Positions 34,335 to 44,329 of a DNA stretch of 64,000 nt are shown one piece after another (within the stretch, counting starts at the first letter, position 1; every line of letters starts with the position of its first letter). The DNA lies in assembly GCA_009103225.1 (NCBI GenBank), contig RHPI01001292.1:17811-81810 (forward strand), given 5' to 3'. The stretch comes from Chlorokybus atmophyticus (taxonomy: Eukaryota; Streptophyta; Chlorokybophyceae; Chlorokybales; Chlorokybaceae). Below the pieces are notes generated by a model. That model ran no database searches. It had not been told where the DNA came from and saw nothing but the letters and a program-made list of their open reading frames with translations. Both the position numbers and the translations under genes were made by a program.

Positions 34335-34899
34335 GATAGTTTGGAAGGTAGAAAATGAGGCCCTCAAGTGAAAGGAAGGAAGCGCTCCCTTCTGTTGCTC
34401 CCTTGCATGCGATCATGTCAAGGTGGTATGTCGTGACTTGCGAGGTTGTCTTGGGACAACATCATCTCCCCGGTGCGCACACTGCAGCATCGCATCAACC
34501 CTTGCCATGCATCCATACATGCATGTCGTGTGTGACACGCACGCAATCACGCACACCACTGTTCGTGCTTGTTGACGACTGGCAGGTGAATCTCATTGGG
34601 TATATGCAGAAAATTCCTTCTGTGCAGGTGCAAAAGTGCGCGAGCACAACATAAGGAGAAAGTCATCTGTACGGCACTTTGTGTGATGTTTGACCGGGGC
34701 CTATGTCACTGCCTGCGTGTTTGTTCGCTTACTCACGTGAATGTTTGATGCACACATGATGTGGCTAAGCCTCACCTGTTACCAGACGTTAGCTTTCTGT
34801 CGCTGTCCACAAGCTCACACCTGCAAGAGCACGGGCGCAACATGACCACCACCACAAATACAGGCGTGGACACGCAAACATGCACACACGCGCACAAAC

Positions 34900-36395
34900 A
34901 ACTACATACACATATCTTGTCTCGTTCTCGCTTGTTCTCTCCATCATCTGTTTCACGGCCTGCTGGCCGGCTCATACCCTTCTTTGAGGCTCTTCACTTT
35001 AGCCAGCCAGCCTAGCCACCCTGTGGTGGGTGGTTCCCCCCTCCCTCAAACGGCGAGGCAGGCACACTACTGTTCCCCCCCAACACACCGTTTCCCCTTC
35101 CCCGCAGCGTCGCTGTGCCTCTGGTTGAGATGGGCGTCGACGGTGTTGGGGTTGTTGGCCTCCCTGTTGTTGAGGATGTTGTTGAGGGGGGGGTGGACCC
35201 CTTCCCCCAGAGCGGAGCTGCCGTGCCCCTCGGCAGCTCCGCCCTGGGGGAAGGGCTTGCTGCCATGCCATGGAATCCAAGTGGGTGCTGGTGGTTGTTG
35301 ATGTGCACCCCATGGGGTTTGACTTGCCTCCATCGCGGCGTTGGAGGACAGGAGCTCGAACTTCAGACGCTCCTCCAACTCTTGTAACCTAGGAGGAAAG
35401 GGAAGGGAGGTGCGACTTATGTAATTGGAAATGTTGGATAATTCTTCCATAACGTCGCACTCATGTGCGCGTGCATGCATGCGCAGGCATATGCGCACAC
35501 CGTACTGGCATGTTTTGAACACGTAACGAGACACACGAGCGCACGCACACGCGCGCACATGCGTGCACCCTTGTTACATGCGCATGCACATGCACACATA
35601 CAAATGGTATAGCAGTCGGGGCCATTAGCACGAGCATCACACACGAGATCAACACCTTCATTAAGCAACGCAGCAAACAGCAAGGCTCAGCAACCTAGCA
35701 CAGCTACGGGGTGCTGGACTATGTGCGTGCAACAGCAAGCAGCAACCGAGGGTGGGGAGGAACAGTACAGCGACTGGCAGCTACCTGCACAGCACGGGAC
35801 AGGAGCAGGGAGAGAGGGGAACAGGTTAGGCCTTGACCGACCCTGACCACAAGACAGTGCTCAACCAGCCCCCAGCCGCCACAGTGCACGGCCAGTAGCC
35901 TTATACCCCTGCTAAGAGCACTGGTAAAACGGCTGCAGGCAATGCCCGTGCAAACATAGCCGTTAGTGAGTCCGACAGGGCTAATGAGTCCGTTAGTGTC
36001 AATCACAGCATGCACAAGAACAAATACGGCGGGCATATGAAGTAATACTCCCCACTGTTCATGAGTTATGTGTAACCGTTATGTGTAACCGGATACATGT
36101 GCACATAGGCACACGCCTGCACGCGCACACAGGCACATGCTTAGATGTGAATGCGCGCTTGCCCACCCACACACACGCGCCTACCGCGACACACTCACCC
36201 ATGCACAGCGGCCAAGCAGTTGCCAAACATCATTGTTGTCATCGTCATGCAAGCTGCTCCCGCCACTGGGATGGCATTATCATTGCCTTCAGCCTCTTTC
36301 ACCTCCTCCTTCTTGACAGGTTTTCCTTGCCAACTGTTGCTGCCTGCATTCACACTGCTAGGTCTTCGCCCGAGGGTCTCACCTAATGTGCTACA
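34900..36395 (-). CDS. Hypothetical multi-exon gene with an ankyrin-like unit
   Basis: Likely exons, N- to C-terminal: 36190-36390 (LGETLGRRPSSVNAGSNSWQ, VKKEEVKEAEGNDNAIPV); 35595-35690 (LLFAALLNEGVDLVCDARAN, close to one ankyrin repeat); 35090-35390 (LQELEERLKFELLSSNAAME, then a Pro/Gly/Asn-rich run); and near 34905-34975 (RETDDGENKRERDK). Frames and donors are plausible but joining is uncertain. A 24-bp-arm palindrome sits in the third exon. Function is unknown. Confidence 0.35.
35200..35254. repeat. Large palindrome inside a coding-like exon
   Basis: 35200-35223 and 35231-35254 are inverted copies with 23 of 24 bases paired and a 7-base loop (TGCCCCT). The arms begin CCTTCCCCCAG and GGAGCTGCCG. 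On the minus strand the region reads openly as PFPQGGAAEGHGSSALGEG, so the palindrome adds residues without breaking the frame. Confidence 0.85.
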
Positions 36396-36606
36396 GTAAT
36401 TTTCACTGTGTTTTGATCGACTTCACCGTTGCCCGCGAACTGATTTGCTCATGCTGTTTCACATGCGCTGGGATTCTCAGCTTGTTTTATGAAGCTTTTC
36501 TGTGAGTATTACTCCTACAAATGCTGTCATGTCAGGCTGCGGGTTTCCAACAGCAAGCGCAAGGGCACATGAAAATTGGCGGCGGCCGCCACAGCTATTC
36601 TATTTG

Positions 36607-36630
36607 CAGCGCAGCGCAGCGCAGCGCAGC
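36607..36630. repeat. Short GCAGC tandem repeat
   Basis: The pentamer GCAGC repeats about five times. Confidence 0.8.
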
Positions 36631-37049
36631 ACGAACACCGCCTGCTTCCCCCCCTTAACCAGCTTGCTGCTGCAACATTACGGCTACGCCAAGCCATAGG
36701 CCTAACTCTCGCCTCTGTGGCTACAGATCGGTTATTGGTGTCGCTGTACTGCCTATCTGCCTTGCTCACCCCCGATGTACTGCGTGCACTTGTTGGATAG
36801 AGCATGAAGTTAAGCCCTGCCCCTGCCTTCGTGCTGCTGTTGATAAATTTGTGTGCCTGCGTGCTTGTGCTTGTGCTCTGTGTGTGTAGGCAGAAGATGT
36901 GTGTGCTTGGCTTTACATCGGTACCATTGACGGAACGCATGTATGTGCCGTAGGATTTTATGGTGCTGAAACACTAACTCGAGAAGCACAACCATGGAAC
37001 GCAAATGCACCACCACCCCGGCTTTTAACAGCATGCAATGCCGAAACAG

Positions 37050-37566
37050 CTACCCTGCTCCGTCGGTGTGCGGGTTACTGGGTTCATAGAGGCCAACCAT
37101 ATGCCCATCCGGTGCCCTAAGAGCCGCCAGCTGCCATACACACACACAGACACACAACACAAAGCATCATGCACGCATGCCTTGCAAAGCGTGCAAACAC
37201 CAACACCATGCAGAAAGCTTGTCTCACCCTCACCTTGCCATGGGGGAGATGCTGGAGGGGTCCGTCCATGGCGGCGCCCATGGCGAGGGCGCGAGTGAGG
37301 GCGGCGTCGAGGTCAACCACGCGGAACTCCAGCAGAGGAGAGTAGCCAGCACTACACTGCGCCTCGCACTCTCCTCTCAGCAGCGCCACCCTTACCCCCA
37401 CCCCATCTGAAGGGGCGGCCACGCTTCCACTGCCTCCGCTGCCCAGCTCGGCGTAGCGCTCTCCGCACACCAGCAGCGGCGCTCCCAAGGCCTCGCAGTA
37501 GAACCGCGCAGCAGCCGCCACGTCACGCACCACCAGCGTCACACCGCGCACCGCCGCACCCGCCAT
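37050..37566 (-). CDS. VOC-superfamily (glyoxalase-fold) protein
   Basis: Exon 1 (37234-37566, ATG at 37566) starts MAGAAVRGVTLVVRDVAAAA and has RFYCEALGAPLLV, ERYAELGSG, SPLLEFRVVDLDAALTRALA and PLQHLPHGK. It joins in phase at AAG|GTGAGG to exon 2 (37050-37130) with LAALRAPDGHMVGLYEPSNP, ending TAG. The whole is one pair of beta-alpha-beta-beta-beta modules, as in glyoxalase I, dioxygenases and resistance proteins. The final PDG-x-x-x-x-L-x-E motif is typical. Few His are present at the usual metal positions (H in DGHMV and a late E in LYEP), so the reaction cannot be named. It is divergent from SNF5, sharing about 180 bp of promoter DNA. Confidence 0.85.
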
Positions 37567-37743
37567 CGCCTTCGCCGCCGTCCTGCGCCACCACCACCAA
37601 GGTATACGTTCAACCAAACGGTGCAGCTGTGAGTTGAACCGTTCAACTGCTAGAATGTGCACCGACAGTCGACTAAGGTCTTGAGCCGTTTGAACTAACA
37701 GTCGACGTGGTTTGTCGGCATAGTGGCAGTCAGGCGGGAAAGC
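37567..37743. promoter_or_regulatory. Divergent promoter region of the VOC gene and SNF5
   Basis: 177 bp separates the two start codons. GTTCAAC-type inverted repeats near 37607-37650 and two CAGTCGAC copies near 37664 and 37700 could be regulatory sites. No telo-box is present. Confidence 0.45.
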
Positions 37744-39165
37744 ATGTGGCGAGGCGGCGGCATTGGGGGCGGCGGGAGGGGCCGGGGTGTGGCTGGGCCC
37801 CTCGGCCAGCTCACTCCCGTGCGTATTGATCTCGAGCTTGAAGGCCGTCGCCTAAAAGACTCCTTTTTGTGGAACACCGACGGTAAGCATGCTGGGGGTT
37901 GTTCAGTAGGAAGAGGGGAAGGAGGAGGAGGAGGAGCTGGAGAAGGTTGCTGACATGCACATATAAACAGAGCCAGAGACGTCGTACGTGCCATTTGCTC
38001 GGCAGCTGTGCGCTGAGAAGGACCTGCCGAAGCCGTTCGTGCACGCGGTGGCTGCGGCGATCCAGGCCCAGGTGGGGGAGTACCAGGCGGTGCAGGCGGC
38101 GGGCAGCAGCGGCGCCAACCTGCATTATGACACCAACCTGCACGTCATCAAGCTGGACGTCAGGGTGGGCAACCTCCACCTCACCGACCAGTTCGTCTGG
38201 GACATCTCCAACAGGGAGCTCTCGCCCGAGGCCTTCGCAGAGCAGCTGTGCAGAGACGTACATGTTGACCACAACAGAGAAATGCCTGTACGTGCCTACT
38301 GTGTTAAAGTTCTGTGTCTGTTATAAGCATAAACCAGCAACATGCAAATGGCAAGTCGTTGATGTCATGCCAATGTTGTCAGCAGCACAGTGTCAAGTTA
38401 TTCATGTCATGTTTTGTACACAGATCGCTGTTGCAACTGCGATTAGGGAGGAAGTGTTTCAGGTGCGTGGATGCCAGGGTGCTTTGTACGTCCGCGTTTT
38501 GTGCCTTTACATTGTGTATGTGCTGAGAGATCTGTGGACTCATCAGGTTGATTAGAATTAATGCATGCATGCCTATGGGCATACTCACTATGTGTTGCAG
38601 ATTATGAAGAAGCATCAACGAGACCGTGCGGCAAAGCGTTCGGGTTCGCGACGTGACCCCGCAATTGCAGCTACCAACACTGGGTGAGTGTCAGTAGATC
38701 ACATTATCTGTGCAGTCTGGGTGTTCACGTAGCATGCACATGGTTAAGGATTGCAACCCTTAGGTCAGTGCCAATATCGCAGCGGGAGTTGAGAAAGCAG
38801 ATCCAGAAGAATGGTCCGATCAGGCGGCGGGCGGATATCGAGACGTGGGAGCCTGTCCTGCAAATGCTCACTGACAAAGAGGTGGAGGCTCTGGATGCAA
38901 AAGAGGAGAGAGAGGCGCGGTGCGTGCGCATGGCCTCGTGTTTTGTTGTGTGCTGTGTGCCAGTGCTTACAGAACCTGCTTGTACAGGTATAAGCGGCGG
39001 CAAGAAGAGCGGGAAAATGAGCAGCAGTTGGGGTCAGGGCGCCGAGCCAAGCGAGGTACAGTGTATGGTACCTTGTTGTACTAAAACAGTCTGGTCAGCG
39101 AATGGTTGACATGTATATGTTTGCCAGGTGCGGCTGCTGTGGACTTGATGGGGCAACCAATCTGA
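37744..39165 (+). CDS. SNF5/BSH/SMARCB1 subunit of SWI/SNF chromatin remodelling complexes
   Basis: SNF5 is a core subunit of SWI/SNF ATP-dependent remodellers and contacts the nucleosome acidic patch. Exon 1 (37744-37882) has an RG-rich start, then LTPVRIDLELEGRRLKDSFL. Exon 2 (37971-38257) has SYVPFARQLCAEKDLPKPFV, then VIKLDVRVGNLHLTDQFVWD and NRELSPEAFAEQLCRD. These are the two repeats of the SNF5 domain. Later exons give IAVATAIREEVF (38424-38460), a basic IMKKHQRDRAAKRSG, RRRADIETWEPVLQMLTDKE with EALDAKEEREAR (38766-38920), and YKRRQEERENEQQ. A final short exon from 39128 ends DLMGQPI with TGA at 39163-39165. Splice sites and phase agree for exons 1-2 and 6-7. The 3' end is the least certain part, because an open frame continues to 39690. 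Confidence 0.9.
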
Positions 39166-39489
39166 GGAGAGCTTCTGCTGGTTGTCGTCCGGGGCGTACG
39201 CGCGGCAGCAGGATGGCATGTGTGGGCACGTGTGCAATGCTGGACGGGCGCTCACAACGTTCGCTGCTGGTCTACACTGCACGTGAGCTACATCATGAGC
39301 TATGTCAATTTCGGGCTTGCAGCCGTGGCTCCAACAACAGCAGCAGCAGCGACACAGGCCTTGATCAAACATCCTCAAAAGGGCTGGTGGGTCGTTGTTG
39401 TCCTCAGTTGCAGGCTTCTGGGCGCGCACGCACCTACGCACGCACGCACCCATCCCAAAGCAGTGAACGGCTACACGTGTTGGACGTGA

Positions 39490-39690
39490 TTTAAGGGCAG
39501 CCTTGCGCCCTCCACAAATGGCAGCCTGCTAAAAGGATGCCAGAAGCAGGACAGAAACCTGGGCTTATACAGCTTTCAAATGCCTGGACAGTATCAGAAG
39601 GCTGCACAGGATGGCTATGCAAGGCACAGCGCGCATACAGCAAGACAGGCAGCCATGGAAGTGGGCTCGATAGACTTTGGTGACTTGTGA
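39490..39690 (+). CDS. Coding-like frame after SNF5, unassigned
   Basis: An open frame with good composition: FKGSLAPSTNGSLLKGCQKQ, then LGLYSFQMPGQYQKAAQDGY and AAMEVGSIDFGDL, ending TGA at 39688-39690. It could be an alternative last exon of SNF5 or the relic of another gene. No domain was recognised. Confidence 0.35.
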   Translation, partial: FKGSLAPSTNGSLLKGCQKQDRNLGLYSFQMPGQYQKAAQDGYARHSAHTARQAAMEVGSIDFGDL

Positions 39691-39859
39691 GAGAACGGCA
39701 CAACCTATGCCAAATAGGCTAGCAATGTGTACGCTCTACATACAGTAGTAGCTCTATTCTACCACATAATTATCTAATCACAAAACTTCTACCACACAAG
39801 TACCACGTGCGCATTACCAGCTGCAGCTCCCTGCCATCCGTTAGCTCCGTACCAAGGTG

Positions 39860-41563
39860 ACAGGCCTCTGGCCAGATGCACCTGCTCTCAATTCTTGCAG
39901 CGATGATCATGTCATCTATGCTACCTATTCTTTGACTGGCAGTATGAGCATGTATGTTGGACTAACGAAATGCACAGCATTTGAGCGTTTTAAGCAGCAT
40001 TCTCAAGCTGGTTTCGGCCCAATGCAACACCATTAGAGCTGCGTATGGTCAGAGAAGGATTGCAGAGTTGGGGGCCGTATGCCATGACTGATGCTGACAG
40101 TGACAATAAGTTGAAGGACTTGCATCAGTGCATGGTGACGACGCAGGTCGACAAGTGCGCAGGCACTTTGCTGGTGGTATGCAAAGCATACTACTTACAG
40201 TGTTTGCGTGCAGAGCCGGAGACAGCGACGTATGCTCTCTGTCACCAAACAGTACAGCAGGTCATCACGCAACACCAAGCCTACAATCAAGTGCAAGGGT
40301 TCTTGACAAAGAAACAGGGAGCAGTTGCACGCTTGCCGCACTTGTATATGACAGTCTCGCTGCATAAAACCCCACCTAAACCACGCTTTATTGTTGCTGC
40401 CAATGCTACAACCCTCTCGGATGTTTCTGATTGGCTAGACGTTATACTAGACGTTATAAGGGCATGACAGAGGTAGCGGATCAATTGTAGAGTGACGCAT
40501 TGGGCGAGCAAGCGCACGACTGGATCCTCATAAATTCATTCGGGTTTGCGCAGCTGCAGTAACACATCAACAACAGCCGCACTCCTTTGCATAAGCGTGA
40601 GCACTTGTGGTTGCAGTCTTTTTGCTTCACCGCGTTGTATACTAACCTAGCACATGCTGATTTATTGCAACGCATGAGGGCCTTTGTGGATAGAATCTTT
40701 GCGTGATTGCTGAGAATTGATCGCAAGCCACACCTGCATATCAATGTGCAAGCAGGGGTGGTGACCATACCTGGGTGCGAGGCACCACCATCACGAGAGA
40801 GGGTGTAATCCAGCTGTATTCACTACTGATGCGTTGCATGCTATGCTGCAGTTCCTCATTGACAACTTGTTTGTACAAACGGCAGCGGATCAGCTGCATA
40901 AACAAGTCATAGGGATCCCAATGGGCAATCCAGCCGGTGTATATATTGCCAACTATGATCTATTGACTTATGAGTTGGACTTTGTGGACAGGTTGGTAGC
41001 AAGTGGCCAACGTCCGTTGGCGCTGAGGTTTGCACGCCACGTCTTGCGCTTTGTTGATGACCTCTTGGTTGTGGCATTGCCGGAGTATTAGTCTTGCATG
41101 TACTTGAACCCGGAGGCTCCGGGTGGGGGGATATACCCTCAGCACATGCTCACGCTCACCAAATCAGCACAGGGGGTCAGCATCCCGTTCCTGGACCTGT
41201 TAATCTTTCAGTCCCCGACGGTGGGCTTGGCTACGAGGGTCTACAACAAGTTCAACACCCCCCCCTTCAGACACATTCCGCGCAGGCGAGCTCCTCACCC
41301 CCAGAGCAACATAGCAAAGTCGGCTAAGCTAGGGGTGGTGGTGTCACAGTTTATAACATTCACACGCAGTTGCACATTGCGTGCGCATTTGCCTTGATGC
41401 CATGGTTCAGTTTGTTGCGAGATATGCAGGCTGACGGCTATATCATGAGCGCGCTGCTGTCCAAGTTGCGGGCGAAGATGTACAACATGCAAGGTGACGT
41501 ATATGACACCACCTACCAACGGCTCTACCTGCAAGTGGCGCGCAGATACAGTCTCACGGCATA
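39860..41563 (+). pseudogene. Chlamys-type Penelope-like retroelement (GIY-YIG endonuclease plus reverse transcriptase)
   Basis: First comes a GIY-YIG nuclease: DHVIYATYSLTGSM, MYVGLTK and ERFKQHSQAG (39902-40015), with the VIY/YVG pair and the Arg and His of the fold. The Penelope-type RT follows: LPHLYMTVSLHKTPPKPRFI (near 40340); motif A at about 40605-40660 reads FCFTALYTNL, with Cys where the catalytic Asp belongs; then LQFLIDNLFVQTAADQLHKQ and VIGIPMGNPAGVYIANYDL (40850-40960), RHVLRFVDDLLV with the catalytic Asp pair (41035-41075), RVYNKFNTPPFRHIPRRRAP and SAKLGVVVSQF (41240-41350), and the thumb near 41400-41560. In ordinary Penelope elements GIY-YIG lies after the RT; having it first is the mark of the Chlamys clade of green algae and protists. 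Three frames and several stops show that this copy is dead. Confidence 0.88.
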
Positions 41564-41636
41564 GGTAAGTGAGGTAAGTTAACATGCATTGTGCGGGGAG
41601 CACTTGTCACTGCCCGCACATTATCTATATTGGCTC

Positions 41637-41815
41637 ACATGACTGTGCATGACTGTGCATGCTCTATGTTGGCTCGCAGGACTGTGCATGAATGCATGAC
41701 TATGCATGCCTACATGACTGTGCATAACTGTGCGTGACTGTGCATGTGCATGCTGCATGTGCATGTGCATGCTGGCTCACATGACTTTACATGCCTGCAT
41801 GACGGTGCATGACTG
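41637..41815. repeat. Degenerate TGACTGTGCATG tandem repeat
   Basis: Units near TGACTGTGCATG repeat with varied spacing just 3' of the Penelope-like RT. Short tandem repeats at the 3' end are common for such elements, so this may be its tail, but the link is inferred. Confidence 0.7.
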
Positions 41816-43067
41816 AGTGCCAACACCCCTCATTCTGTCGTGCACTCAGTTCTGTCGTAATCTAACCGTTGCAGTTCTTGTGAGTCCTGTGACATCCTGC
41901 AGCCGATTGCGAACTGTGGGTCTTACACGGCAAGACCAGGACCGGCCGAGCAGCAAAGTGGCGGCGCCATCCACCATTCAGCAGCACAGCATCACATTGC
42001 ACACCCGCCCTCGCCCTGCTCCTACCTTTGCTGCCAGTTGCTGCTGTGCTACCTCCACATCCTCCACGCTCGCATCGTAGGCCTCTGGCGTCTGTGCCCA
42101 GGTCTGCTTGCCCAACAACTCTGCCTGCTCCTCACCACCCCGTTGCATTCACTTAGTTACAGCACTTGGTTACGCGCCCCTATGGTAATAGATCGCCTTG
42201 TGCTGCTTCTGGGCATGCTTGTGTGCTTGTGTGCATGCTGGTGGACTGTGTGCTTGAGTGTGCTTGAGTGTGCGTCTTGTATCAGATTCATGGACAGTCT
42301 AAACAACGCTTGTACATGGTTTGCATTGTTGTTTCGTGCTTGATAAAATGCGTGCAGTGGTTGCATTGATCTGTATCCTGGTGTATGCTGCCTAACTTGT
42401 AGCACGGGCCCCAAGCATTTGGGCACTTAATATGCATTACGGTTTGGGGGATAAGAAAGAGAGACGGGTGCAACACCCAGCACGAGCATCTGTACAACAA
42501 GATCGGGCAGCGTTTTGGCAATCGCGTTAGCGGGGGTAGTTGAATCTTTGCAGTTGCCCTGCTTGCTTTCTACCCCTTCCCCCTTTCGGTGTAGCTAGTG
42601 CACATAGCTAGAGTAGTTGGCCCCCCACCCGGTTGGTTGCTTGTATATGTCGATCTTATCTTATTGAGCCCGTCTTCTTGCTTGAAATGTTGATTGCCAT
42701 GTCCTACCGATTGGCCCCTGCTGTTTATCAGCCATTTGTATGGCTGAAGAATGCATAAGTGTTTTTACTCTACATTGCCGACAGTTAACGACAATTGCCA
42801 CCTGCTGCAGCTATATGAGCGATGAATCCAAGCAACCACTTCTTGTATCAGTGACACACAAGCGTTTAATAAACTCAAGCCGCAATGTAAGCCGCACATG
42901 ACCGCACCACACATTGGTTATATCAGCAGCTGCGAGTGTACGTGATAAGGCTGATCGAGTTGTGCTGGCATGCGCGTGCTTGCACTAGCCGATCAACCTC
43001 AATGTTGATGTCAGCAGAGCACATTATATGAATATCACCTAAACATGGTGCTTGAACACAAACCACA
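41816..43067. other. Stretch without a recognised gene
   Basis: Short frames only, with no domain and no clear splice pairs. It lies between two mobile elements and may be decayed transposon DNA. Confidence 0.4.
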
Positions 43068-43913
43068 TATGTATTGGGTGCTGCATGTTGTGCAAGTATT
43101 GTGTATGTTGCCCACCTTGCATGCTGCTGATCTAGCCTATGATCTCTTATACACACCACGCCCTGGTGCTTCGGCGTCCCATGCCAGAGGCAAGTCGTGG
43201 CGCTGGCCCTGGTGGGGTAGCACCCGGCTAACCTATGTTACAGCATAGGTGTGCCCGTGTGATGGATGACCATGTTTGCGTATGAGCACGGGGGTGGGGA
43301 TGACTGCATGTGTGTGGCATGTTGTGGTTAGGGGTGCTGGACTGGGAGCACCTTGCACGCATAGGTAGTGTAGATGTTAGAGCCCACCCCTAGATTCATG
43401 ACAACGCAAAGAGCGCAAGCGGAGTTCAAGCACGTGGAGAGCACAACCGTCTGCCCATGTTGGAGAGGCACACACAACGACGACTGCAACTGCACAAGCT
43501 GCGTTATGGCCCAGGGAGTGATGCATGCATGCTACGCGCCAGTAGGCGCAACGCTAATGCACAGCGACGGAGGTTGCGCCAGGGTGGTGACCAGTCGGAT
43601 GGCGGCGGCGGTGGAGGGGATGGAGGCGAGGGGAGCGGGCGTCCACGTTCGCTGTTGGTTGTGAAGATGCTGTGAAGATGCTGGCCGCTGACCAAAGGCG
43701 CATGCGCAGGCGATTGCTGGACATGCATGTGTTGGTTTGACCAATGGGGTAGGGGCTTAATGTGTTATGTAGAGTAGCTAGCCCGGTGGTGAATTGCTGG
43801 TGTAGAATGTAAGCATGAGATGCCATGTGTTGGGTGCTGCATGTTGTGCGAGTATTGTGTAAGTTGCCCACCTTGCGTGCTGCACATTTAACATATGATC
43901 TCTATACACTTTA
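43068..43913. repeat. Pair of about 90-bp direct repeats
   Basis: 43068-43156 and 43823-43913 share TTGGGTGCTGCATGTTGTGC, AGTATTGTGTA, GTTGCCCACCTTGC and ATGATCTC with few changes. On the minus strand both copies read QHARWATYTILAQHAAPNT. They may be terminal repeats of a 0.85-kb element or a local duplication. Confidence 0.65.
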
Positions 43914-44329
43914 GCTGTGGCTTGGCGGGCTGCCCAATCACGCGATACAGAGAGAACCCCTACTCTGTGTACAGTCAAGCGCCGTCATAAGTATACCGTC
44001 CATGCCGAGCAGTCGTATGCCACTACCAGTAAAATGCAACTACCGACATAAGCATAACTATGACAATAACGGTGCACAGCTACCAATACAAGCACATATT
44101 ATGCCGTTATCGGTGCAAGCAGCAAAAGTATGCATTCAACACAAGTTGTGTTGTGTTCGACATTGTCTATGTGTTTTGCACTGCATGTTTGGGGATGCTG
44201 TACGAGAAGATGATACCATTATTCAATGCAGACAAACATGCATCTCATCTATGCACCCACATCCATCTCGTCTTCATCACCACTAGCTACACCATTATTA
44301 ACTACCAAAAAACTGTCCAAAGTGGTTTG

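Noticed and set aside
34984-35387. Plus-strand Pro/Gly-rich protein over the palindrome
   Set aside because: Composition and splice signals favour the minus-strand exon; the plus frame is its shadow.
37744-37882. Argonaute, suggested by the RG-rich N-terminus
   Set aside because: The following exons carry the two SNF5 repeats and no PAZ or PIWI motif.
41637-41815. CRISPR-like array
   Set aside because: Units are about 12 bp, degenerate and lack unique spacers of equal length; the sequence is eukaryotic.
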